Positions 45,276 through 51,683 of a stretch of 56,423 nt of DNA are shown here, piece after piece (position 1 is the stretch's first letter; each line of letters opens with the position of its first letter). The stretch is from a virus, in the IMG/VR virus record IMGVR_UViG_3300037199_000067, positions 1 through 56,423 of that record; one strand, given 5' to 3'. The notes beneath the pieces were generated by a model. The model had not been told where the DNA came from and ran no database searches. It saw nothing but the letters and a program-made list of their open reading frames with translations. The position numbers and the translations under genes are program-made.

Positions 45276-45503
45276 TCAGAATCCTGTCAACCTCTTTTTA
45301 TTGGCGAACCCGGACGGCAGGGTTGCCTCCACCTTGCGCCAGTGGCCAGCCACCTCAGGGTGCCAGCGGCAGTTCCAACACAGTTTCTTTGGGACCCATG
45401 ACTGTTTTGACCCTGAAACACCCTTGTCGGCAGTGCTGAAAAGATGGGCCTTTTTGGTGCCATTTACCCAGAACAGGGTGAGCCTGACCGCATCGGAAGT
45501 CAT
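45276..45503 (-). CDS. Hypothetical protein
   Basis: Encodes 75 residues with an ATGA overlap with the HTH gene upstream. Features: DAVRLTLFWVNGTKKAHLFSTADK and SWVPKKLCWNCRWHPEVAGHWRKVEATLPSGFANKKRLTGF. This strand-rich layout with a W-x-P-K-x-x-x motif resembles a small phage protein family (lW..geS.kA...W.PkS.i) of unknown function. It is the last gene before the structured RNA region. Confidence 0.5.
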   Translation of the reverse strand: MTSDAVRLTLFWVNGTKKAHLFSTADKGVSGSKQSWVPKKLCWNCRWHPEVAGHWRKVEATLPSGFANKKRLTGF

Positions 45504-45757
45504 GTTTTGTACCTGAACAGAGGCACTGAGGCCGGCTTGGCCGCCAGCACATTGTGATACGCCGTGACCATGCCGCTCTGCCACGTCCGGTGGCCGGCCT
45601 CAAGCTGTGAGAGAAACGACGTGGAGATGTGCAGCGCCCGCGCCATCTGCACGCCAGTCATGCCGGCAGCCAGCCGCTTCTTCTTCAGGTTCTGGCCCAG
45701 CACCCGGTCGTCCTGCTCCACCCCGGAGCCGTTGCAGCAATGGCAGTGTTTACTCAT
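45500..45757 (-). CDS. Cro/CI-type HTH regulator with N-terminal Cys motif
   Basis: Encodes 85 residues. The core LGQNLKKKRLAAGMTGVQMARALHISTSFLSQLEAGHRTW is an HTH_3 (Xre) domain: helix, turn, recognition helix ending LSQLEAGxR. It is preceded by CHCCNGSG, possibly a zinc knuckle. ATG 45757 is chosen; the TTG at 45760 is also in frame. It is the best candidate repressor for the ATTTGCAA-NN-TTGCAAAT operators, two of which lie about 0.8 and 1.3 kb upstream of it. It is small, so it would need to dimerise. Confidence 0.72.
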   Translation of the reverse strand: MSKHCHCCNGSGVEQDDRVLGQNLKKKRLAAGMTGVQMARALHISTSFLSQLEAGHRTWQSGMVTAYHNVLAAKPASVPLFRYKT

Positions 45758-46223
45758 CAATCCGTCTGATGTTGGATGGCGCCGGCAATGCCTTGAATTT
45801 GCGCTCCTTTAGGAACTCGTAGTACGTCTGGTTGCCGTCCCAGATGTAGGGCAGAAACACCTGCATTGGCTCCATTTGCTTGAGTTTTATCATGGAAACC
45901 TGCACCTGAACCCAGTCCTGAACGATCTTCCACGCCGTCCGGCCAGCCTGCTCCAGAAAGTCTTCCTCGGTCAGCTTTGGCCGGGTCCGGCTGGTGACGT
46001 AATCCTTCCACAAGTACGCGTGCACACCGGCCACGTTCGCCGGCAGCTTGACCAGATGCTTGCCGGTCCCGTTGCCCATCTCGATTTCGAACATCAGCGC
46101 GACCACCTGCCCGGACTCCACCTTCTTCATAATCCCGCTGGCGCCGGCCTCCATCAGATACTGCTCGATGTAGTTGATGGTGGTGGCTGAGGCGATTCCA
46201 GAGGTGTAGTTTTTAAGATTCAT
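45750..46223 (-). CDS. Conserved-looking phage protein
   Basis: Encodes 157 residues. Pattern: IEQYLMEAGASGIMKKVESGQVVALMFEIE, then VKLPANVAGVHAYL, then QAGRTAWKIVQDWVQVQVSMIKLKQMEPMQVFLPYIWDG. I recall a phage family with exactly this arrangement (ArRxAWRxxkDWVExQLxxxExGxxExxEVFLPY) and no assigned function. It is the second gene of the early operon starting at 46512. Confidence 0.65.
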   Translation of the reverse strand: MNLKNYTSGIASATTINYIEQYLMEAGASGIMKKVESGQVVALMFEIEMGNGTGKHLVKLPANVAGVHAYLWKDYVTSRTRPKLTEEDFLEQAGRTAWKIVQDWVQVQVSMIKLKQMEPMQVFLPYIWDGNQTYYEFLKERKFKALPAPSNIRRIDE

Positions 46224-46512
46224 TCTGTTTCTCCCGCTCAGCGATCATGGCGTCAGCAAAAGAATACTTCAACCTGGCAATCTCTGCGTGAATCTCTTTC
46301 TCGTGTTTGGTAATGAAACGTACTCGATTTGCCAAAACTGGCTCATCAAAGTCTGGGAACAAATTATAGACAGCATCTCCTACTGGAATGTTGTTTTCAG
46401 CCGCAAACCAGTCGCGCAGGGACATGCCTAGCTCTGAGTGACTGTGTCTTCCACATCCATCATGGCCACGAGGTCTAGGAAACGCTGGCCCACCGTCATT
46501 CTTATTGCTCAT
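46213..46512 (-). CDS. Conserved-looking phage protein (GMSLRDWFA family)
   Basis: Encodes 99 residues. ATG 46512 is preferred over an upstream in-frame start inside the operator because it matches the start of the parallel gene at 47065. GGPAFPRP..., GMSLRDWFAAENN and a C-terminal YSFADAMIAEREK are typical of a small protein found in many phage genomes, function unknown. If the TAGGAT -10 at 46525-46520 is right, the transcript would start at or next to the ATG (leaderless). Confidence 0.65.
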   Translation of the reverse strand: MSNKNDGGPAFPRPRGHDGCGRHSHSELGMSLRDWFAAENNIPVGDAVYNLFPDFDEPVLANRVRFITKHEKEIHAEIARLKYSFADAMIAEREKQNES

Positions 46513-46663
46513 GCCTGCCATCCTACAAAAGCATTCGCAACTTTGCAAATATTATTTCTTGTTTCCGGTCACGCGGCGTGGTACACGTTGGTCATGGCAA
46601 AACTCAAGAGCCGTCAGATTCAAGTCCCTGGAGGGTTCCATTTTGCTCTACCCGAACTCAAGT
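46506..46663. repeat. Direct repeat copy A (duplicated divergent control region)
   Basis: 158 bases that recur at 47059-47216 with about ten mismatches. The unit holds the start of a minus-strand gene, the operator and spacer, and the first 24 codons of a plus-strand gene. In copy A the plus-strand ORF stops at codon 25. Confidence 0.9.
46533..46550. promoter_or_regulatory. Operator copy 2
   Basis: ATTCGCAA-CT-TTGCAAAT: an inverted repeat like the perfect operator in the recT promoter, with one mismatch. Read on the minus strand it overlaps a possible -35 (TTGCAA, 46548-46543) 17 bases before TAGGAT (46525-46520), so binding would repress the early gene at 46512. Confidence 0.6.
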
Positions 46664-46668
46664 ATTAA
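46594..46668 (+). pseudogene. Truncated copy of the Cys-rich gene (24 codons)
   Basis: MAKLKSRQIQVPGGFHFALP... is the first 24 residues of the protein at 47147, then TAA. Six of seven nucleotide differences within this short ORF are synonymous, so the two copies appear to have diverged while both were coding. It may be a remnant from recombination with a related phage, or a leader peptide. Confidence 0.6.
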
Positions 46669-47065
46669 AGAAATCAGGGTGTTTTTGGGTTATGTGGTCA
46701 GCCAGTTGCCTGAAAGTCCGGTTGCAGCACGGACACACTCCAGCCGACGTCCGGCGCTTCATTCTGGTAACCACGCCCCTGGTGGCAGTCAGGGATGCCT
46801 CAGCGGCGTCCTTGGCAGACTTCTGGCGAGTGCACTCGGCGGCCTCCCACGCAAGCTTCTTCTCCAACTCCTTGATTCGCTTCTGGTCGTCGGATTCCTG
46901 CCACATGGTGCCCTTACCGCACGCCGGGCAATAAACCGACCCTTTGGCATCCATGACCACCCGCCGGTACAACTCGCCGGCGATTCCAAATCGAACGCCG
47001 CAGGTGTAGCACGACACCACCCGGAAGGTTTCAGTGATGGTTTCTTGAAATGTAAACATGCTCAT
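46658..47065 (-). CDS. Zinc-finger-like early protein
   Basis: Encodes 135 residues from ATG 47065. N-terminal Cys pairs (VVSCYTCGVRF and VYCPACGKG) form a zinc ribbon; a helical middle (KRIKELEKKLAWEAAECTRQK) leads to a C2H2-like end (GVCPCCNRTFRQLADHITQKHPDF). The last motif is one I recall in many phage proteins. It lies between the two copies of the control repeat and is driven by copy B. It may bind DNA or RNA. Confidence 0.65.
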   Translation of the reverse strand: MSMFTFQETITETFRVVSCYTCGVRFGIAGELYRRVVMDAKGSVYCPACGKGTMWQESDDQKRIKELEKKLAWEAAECTRQKSAKDAAEASLTATRGVVTRMKRRTSAGVCPCCNRTFRQLADHITQKHPDFFNT

Positions 47066-47216
47066 GCCTGCCATCCTACAAAAGCATTCGCAACTTTGCA
47101 AATATTATTTCTTGTTTCCAGTCACGTAGCGTGGTACACGTTGGTCATGGCAAAACTCAAGAGCCGTCAGATGCAGGTGCCCGGTGGATTCCATTTTGCT
47201 CTACCTGAACTCAAGT
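47059..47216. repeat. Direct repeat copy B
   Basis: Second copy of the 158-base unit (see 46506-46663). Here the plus-strand ORF is intact. The 395 bases between the copies are almost entirely the zinc-finger-like gene, so that gene and one repeat copy form an inserted or duplicated unit. Confidence 0.9.
47086..47103. promoter_or_regulatory. Operator copy 3
   Basis: ATTCGCAA-CT-TTGCAAAT, identical to copy 2. It sits between the minus-strand zinc-finger-like gene (start 47065) and the plus-strand late block (first ATG 47147), so one bound dimer could control both directions. Confidence 0.6.
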
Positions 47217-47839
47217 GGACCGCCCCGGCGTTCGCCTCCTTCGACACCATCGTCAATCAGGTCCAGCAACTGATTCAATCCAACCCGGACATCGCCGCCC
47301 AGAAAGGCTGGCCGACTTCGCGTGTGGCCATCGAGAACTGGGTGGACTCCTACAACGCCACCGTGTGCGAAATGAACGGCTGGACGCAGTACATACTCGA
47401 AGGCGGCGGAGGCTCCGACCCCCCAAAAACGGTTCCCCCGAACCGAAAGCTGGCAAGTGTTGCGGGGGCCGTTAGGAAAGCCGGGAGCGGCGCGGCGGTC
47501 CTCCTGGAGTGGGAGAAATCCGGACTGCCGCCAGTGGCACCGGAAGTGGCGGCGTCGCGCGCCGCCGTGTGCGTGGCCTGTCCCAAGAACGGCTCCGCTC
47601 GCCTGACCGACTGGTTCACCGTCCCGCTCTCCGAATACATCCGCAAGCAACTGGGCCGGCTCAACGAGATGAAACTGGCCACGCCCTCCGACGACAAGCT
47701 GGGCACTTGTGAAGTGTGCCTCTGTCCGCTTCCTTTGAAAGTTTGGTGCCCAAGTGAGCTGGTTCAGAAGCACCTGAGCGCCGAGGTGAAGGCTGGTCTC
47801 CCATCGCACTGCTGGATTGTCAATGAAGCCAAACCTTAA
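47147..47839 (+). CDS. Cys-rich protein opening the late block
   Basis: Encodes 230 residues. An alpha-helical N-terminal half (TIVNQVQQLIQSNPDIAAQKGWPTSRVAIENWVDSYNATVCEMNGW) is followed by a cysteine cluster: RAAVCVACPKNG, LGTCEVCLCPLPLKVWCP, LPSHCWIV, consistent with one or two zinc or iron-sulfur sites. The pattern C-x-x-C-P-x-N...C-x-x-C is one I recall in phage proteins next to glycosyltransferases. Overlaps the next gene by 17 bases. Confidence 0.65.
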   Translation: MAKLKSRQMQVPGGFHFALPELKWTAPAFASFDTIVNQVQQLIQSNPDIAAQKGWPTSRVAIENWVDSYNATVCEMNGWTQYILEGGGGSDPPKTVPPNRKLASVAGAVRKAGSGAAVLLEWEKSGLPPVAPEVAASRAAVCVACPKNGSARLTDWFTVPLSEYIRKQLGRLNEMKLATPSDDKLGTCEVCLCPLPLKVWCPSELVQKHLSAEVKAGLPSHCWIVNEAKP

Positions 47840-49226
47840 GGATGTCACCCTGCTCTGCGTGGACACCACAGAGCGTGCCGACAAGGCGATGGACGCTTTC
47901 CAGAAGTCCTCCGCGCAATGTGATTTCGGGGCGTACAAATTCCTGAATGACAGCAGCGTTGGTGGAGACTGTGCTCGCATCCCCAAGCTGGAAGGGTTGG
48001 AGGCGTACAGCCGTTTCTGTATTACGAAAATGGCCGAGCACGTCCAGACCAGCCATGTGCTGCTCATCCAGTCCGACGGGTATGTTCTCAACGGCGATGC
48101 GTGGACGGATGAGTTCCTGAAGTACGATTACATCGGCGCGCCATGGCTGCCATCTGGCGTGGTCGGCAACGGCGGGTTCTCGCTGCGGAGCCTCAAGCTG
48201 CTGATGGAATTGAGGAATATGAACCACATCTTCATTGACTCGCCACATCCAGAGGATTCCTACATCTGCATCAAGCACCGCGCTCGATTGGAGGCTCTTG
48301 GAATCAAGTTCGCGCCCTACGAGGTGGCCCGGCATTTCGCCTTCGAGGGCCGCTCGTGGAATAATGGCGTCGAATGGACCGGCGTGCCCACCCACTGGAG
48401 CGGCCAGTTTGGATTCCACTCATGGCTGACGCCGCTGCCCAAGCACATCCCGCATCCGCACATCTTCCACCACACCGGCGACTGGGGTGATGTCATCTAC
48501 TCGCTACCCACCGTGAAGGCGCTGGGTGGCGGCGTGCTGTTCCTGTCGGACGACAATCGCTTTCCATTCCCGAGGCCCAGCCGTGAGCGCGTGACCGCCG
48601 AGTGGGTGAACAACATCACCCCGCTGCTGATGGAGCAACCCTACATCGAGCGCGTTCACTACACCCATGGCCTGCCCTTCTCGACGGATTACGACCTCAA
48701 CAAGTTCCGGCTGCCCTGGAGCAAGGACGGCCCAGACGCCACCGCTCCCATCTGGAAGCTGCACCTGAAGGCGTTCGGCGTGGATTACCCGGAGGACCAG
48801 CCGTGGTTGACGGTAAGGAATCCGATCACAGTCCCTGAGCGCCCCATCATTGTGTCGCGCTCCACTCGCTACCGGAATCTGCATTTTCCGGCGATTCATC
48901 TGGCCCGCGAGTACGGCGACAAGATGCTGTTCGTGGGCACTGAAAAGGAGTTCTTCGAGCACCGCGAGTTGATGCGCTCGGTGGGCAAGAAGGCGGAATG
49001 GTATCCGACGGAGAACCTACTGGAGCTGGCCCGAGTCATCGCCGGCGGCAGGGTTTTTATTGGGAATCAGTCCGCTCCGATGGCCATTGCCATGGGCTTA
49101 AATAAGCGGGTGATTCAGGAGTGCTGGCAAGGCAATCCAAATTGCCTGTTCCGGCGGCCCAACGTGATTTACTGGGGCATCAACAGCGTGGACTACTACC
49201 AGAAGATACCAGAGGGGTGGCTGTGA
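47823..49226 (+). CDS. Two-domain glycosyltransferase (DUF5672-like plus GT-B-like)
   Basis: Encodes 469 residues from ATG 47823. Residues 1-200 have the DUF5672 pattern: HVLLIQSDGYVLNGDAWTDEFLKYDYIGAPW, then GNGGFSLRSLKLL and PHPEDSYIC. Residues 215-469 look like a GT-B, heptosyltransferase-type domain (HHTGDWGDVIYSLPTVKALGGG; RVFIGNQSAPMAIAMGLNKRVIQE). Such enzymes transfer sugars to carbohydrate or DNA. In a phage they may modify virion proteins, DNA or the host surface. Followed by three more sugar or methyl-transfer genes. Confidence 0.72.
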   Translation: MKPNLKDVTLLCVDTTERADKAMDAFQKSSAQCDFGAYKFLNDSSVGGDCARIPKLEGLEAYSRFCITKMAEHVQTSHVLLIQSDGYVLNGDAWTDEFLKYDYIGAPWLPSGVVGNGGFSLRSLKLLMELRNMNHIFIDSPHPEDSYICIKHRARLEALGIKFAPYEVARHFAFEGRSWNNGVEWTGVPTHWSGQFGFHSWLTPLPKHIPHPHIFHHTGDWGDVIYSLPTVKALGGGVLFLSDDNRFPFPRPSRERVTAEWVNNITPLLMEQPYIERVHYTHGLPFSTDYDLNKFRLPWSKDGPDATAPIWKLHLKAFGVDYPEDQPWLTVRNPITVPERPIIVSRSTRYRNLHFPAIHLAREYGDKMLFVGTEKEFFEHRELMRSVGKKAEWYPTENLLELARVIAGGRVFIGNQSAPMAIAMGLNKRVIQECWQGNPNCLFRRPNVIYWGINSVDYYQKIPEGWL

Positions 49227-49915
49227 ACCTGACCGCAGTAACGGCGACCTGCGACCGGCCCGAAGCCTTCATGCTCTGCCAGATTTGGATGGCACGGCAG
49301 ACCAAGGTACCCATGCAGTGGATTGTGCTCGACGACGGTCTCCGCCCCGCCAAATGCGTGCTGGGTCAGGAGTACATGCACTTCGCAGGCTGGCGTGGCC
49401 ACTGGAGCCTGAGCCAGAAAATCAGCCACCTGTGCAGCTCCGGCATGGTCAAAGGCGACGCCGTGGTGTTCTTCGAGGATGACGACTGGTACGCCCCCGG
49501 ATGGCTGGAATTCTGCGACCGCGAGCTGGAGCATTATGCAATGGTGGGAGAGGGCAACGCGATTTACTACAACGTGACGTACCGACGATGGTTCGGCCAT
49601 GGCAACATGGGCCACGCTTCCCTGTGCTCGACCGCCATCCGCAAGACCGAACTGCCCGCGTTACAGGAGCAGTGCAAAGACCCCAACCCCTTCCTCGACT
49701 CGCGCACCTGGGAGCGGCTGCAATGCTCAAAGCGCGTGTTCAACAACGAGCCACACAGTCTGGTTGTGGGCATCAAAGGGATGCCCGGCACGCCCGGTTA
49801 CGGCCAGGGCCATGGACCGCACGACCCCAGCTCGAAGGATGATTACGACCTGACCGTGCTCAAATCACTGGTCGGCGAGGATTACAAGGTGTACGCTACC
49901 TTCTGGAATTTATGA
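49223..49915 (+). CDS. GT-A family glycosyltransferase
   Basis: Encodes 230 residues from GTG 49223, overlapping the previous stop (GTGA). It has the GT-A nucleotide-binding start (LTAVTATCDRPEAFMLCQIWM) and a DxD-type metal motif in VVFFEDDDWYAPGWLEFCD. The end (HDPSSKDDYDLTVLKSLVGEDY) is typical of phage family-2 type enzymes. Probable partner of the neighbouring transferases. Confidence 0.72.
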   Translation: MNLTAVTATCDRPEAFMLCQIWMARQTKVPMQWIVLDDGLRPAKCVLGQEYMHFAGWRGHWSLSQKISHLCSSGMVKGDAVVFFEDDDWYAPGWLEFCDRELEHYAMVGEGNAIYYNVTYRRWFGHGNMGHASLCSTAIRKTELPALQEQCKDPNPFLDSRTWERLQCSKRVFNNEPHSLVVGIKGMPGTPGYGQGHGPHDPSSKDDYDLTVLKSLVGEDYKVYATFWNL

Positions 49916-50139
49916 TGGAAATTGGAACATGGGAAGTCGAGTCCCGAAAGGTGATGACTGGCTCCGACTGGCAAATGGGGGCGGCGAGCATGATACGGAA
50001 CATGATGTCGGCCCTGGAAATAATGGAGCATCAGGTCATCGCGGAACACATTCCATTCACAACCTCGCTTGCCCAGAGGCGTGAATGGCTCACCGCCTGC
50101 CTTTACTCGTGCAACATGGAAAACTTCAAGGCAAAATGA
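49912..50139 (+). CDS. Small hypothetical protein
   Basis: Encodes 75 residues, starting on an ATGATG overlap with the previous gene. Met-rich helix (GAASMIRNMMSALEIMEHQVIAEHIPFTTSLAQRREWLTACLYSCN). Its stop overlaps the next start (ATGA). Function unknown; it may assist a neighbouring transferase. Confidence 0.5.
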   Translation: MMEIGTWEVESRKVMTGSDWQMGAASMIRNMMSALEIMEHQVIAEHIPFTTSLAQRREWLTACLYSCNMENFKAK

Positions 50140-50699
50140 GCGAAGTCGCCAAAGCGCACGGAGCCAACTGGCTCAGGCACATCGGCCATCTGGCGGGCAC
50201 GCCGGCGCGCGGTCTGGAAATCGGAACCTTCAAGGGTGAGAGCGCCGTGTGGATGTGCCAGAACATCTTCACCGGGCCGGACGCGGAGTACCTGTGCATC
50301 GACCCATTCACCGGCAACAAGGAGCACGAGGTCGGCCACATTGACTGCTCGAATCTGGAAGCCGAGGCCCGCGCCGCGCTGGCTCCGTTCCCGAAATGTA
50401 AAATCATCAAGGGGTATTCCCATGACGAGCTGATGCAATCCTTCGACTGTGAGCGGTTCGACTTCATCTACATCGACGGCAGTCACTGCGCGGGCGACGT
50501 GATGTTCGACTCCTTTCTGGCGTTCAAGATGCTCAAGATCGGCGGCATCCTGTGCTGGGACGACTACGAGTGGAACGTGTTCATGGAGCCGCTCGACCGG
50601 CCCAAAATGGCCATCGACACGTTTCTGGCCATGTGGGGGTGGAAGCTGGAAGTCATTCACAAAGGTTGGCAGGTGATGGTTCGCAAGCTGCATGAATAG
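50136..50699 (+). CDS. SAM-dependent methyltransferase (Methyltransf_24-like)
   Basis: Encodes 187 residues. ATG 50136 is chosen from the ATGA overlap. GLEIGTFKGESAVWM is the SAM-binding motif I, LCIDPFTG the acidic end of strand 2, FDFIYIDGSHCAGDV motif IV and MLKIGGILCWDDYEW motif V. This Rossmann type commonly methylates sugars or small molecules. Its position between two glycosyltransferases suggests methylation of the sugar they add. Confidence 0.75.
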   Translation: MSEVAKAHGANWLRHIGHLAGTPARGLEIGTFKGESAVWMCQNIFTGPDAEYLCIDPFTGNKEHEVGHIDCSNLEAEARAALAPFPKCKIIKGYSHDELMQSFDCERFDFIYIDGSHCAGDVMFDSFLAFKMLKIGGILCWDDYEWNVFMEPLDRPKMAIDTFLAMWGWKLEVIHKGWQVMVRKLHE

Positions 50700-51444
50700 T
50701 ATTGAGGTCCACATCCTGTGCTGCGACGAGGCTCCCATCCTCAAGTACGCGCTGCGGCACTACGCCACGTTCGCATCGAGCATAACGGTGCACGACATGG
50801 GCAGTGCCGATGGCAGCATCGAGGTGGCGCACGCCGGCGGTGCCATGGTCCGCAACTGGGATTCCAACAATCAGGTGGACGACCGGGTGAACATGCGGAT
50901 TAAAAACGAGTGCTGGCGAGGCACCGACGCCGACTGGGTGATGTGCGTGGACGCCGACGAGTTGATTTGGTTCCGTCAAGACCCGGACGTGGTGCTGACC
51001 AACTACCTCCTGAGAGGTGTGCCGCTGATTCGCCCGCGTGGCTACGAGATGACCTCCGAGGAATACCCCACCACCGAGCATCAGATTTATGACGAGGTGA
51101 AGTACGGCGCACGCGACGACCACTGGTACGCCAAGCCGTGCATCTTCAGCCCGCTGCTCGTGCGTGAGGTGAACTTCGCCCCCGGCGCGCACGATGTGGC
51201 GGCGACCCTCAAGGGCGGCGAGGTGCTGCGCGGTGAGGTGCAGCCCATCGCCGACGCGGTTTACCTGTTGCATTTTCACCAAATCGGCCCTATTGAAAGG
51301 ATTGCAGAAAAGTACGACCGGACGCGCTCGCGGATGTGCCAGGCCAACGTCGAGCACCGCTGGGGAAACTTTGAACCCGGAATCAAACATGCAACCGACA
51401 AGCGCAACGCCATCAACTCCCGGCTGGAAAGGGTCATACCGTGA
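50692..51444 (+). CDS. Family-2-like glycosyltransferase
   Basis: Encodes 250 residues. EVHILCCDEAPILKYALRHYATFASSITVHDMGSADGS is the start of a GT-A fold, and DADWVMCVDADELIW carries the metal-binding Asp residues (DxDE). It resembles the class with N-E-xx-x-L-xx-xLxx-YxxF-x that acts on glycans. It ends the modification cluster upstream of portal. Confidence 0.72.
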   Translation: MNSIEVHILCCDEAPILKYALRHYATFASSITVHDMGSADGSIEVAHAGGAMVRNWDSNNQVDDRVNMRIKNECWRGTDADWVMCVDADELIWFRQDPDVVLTNYLLRGVPLIRPRGYEMTSEEYPTTEHQIYDEVKYGARDDHWYAKPCIFSPLLVREVNFAPGAHDVAATLKGGEVLRGEVQPIADAVYLLHFHQIGPIERIAEKYDRTRSRMCQANVEHRWGNFEPGIKHATDKRNAINSRLERVIP

Positions 51445-51683
51445 CTGCTGAAGCAGGAGACGAGCTGGTAAAAAGATTATTGTCTCAGTTGAGTGAACAC
51501 TTCGAGACGGCGCAAGTGCTTGTTTCATGGCAGGAAGAAGGTCGGACTAGAACGGTCTATCGAGGGTCTGGAAACATGCACGCCAGAAACGGTATGGCTC
51601 GTGACTTCCTTGATTGCGGAACCGCAGAGGAATCTGCTAAATTCATTACTCAGGCCCTGAAAGAGGATGGAGGCCAACAGTGA
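51441..51683 (+). CDS. Small hypothetical protein
   Basis: Encodes 80 residues from GTG 51441 (overlap with previous stop). Residues QVLVSWQEEGRTRTVYRGSGNMHARNGMARDFL resemble a short phage protein family with GxGNxxAxxGxxxxxL. Stop overlaps the portal GTG. Confidence 0.55.
   Translation: MTAEAGDELVKRLLSQLSEHFETAQVLVSWQEEGRTRTVYRGSGNMHARNGMARDFLDCGTAEESAKFITQALKEDGGQQ

Noticed and set aside
45123-45439. Plus-strand ORFs in the structured region
   Set aside because: They cross stable stems, have no protein-like pattern and overlap the better-supported minus-strand gene at 45276.
26864-46512. Integrase or transposase explaining mobility
   Set aside because: No tyrosine or serine recombinase catalytic pattern was found in any minus-strand gene, so the attC-like sites are not served by an enzyme of this phage.
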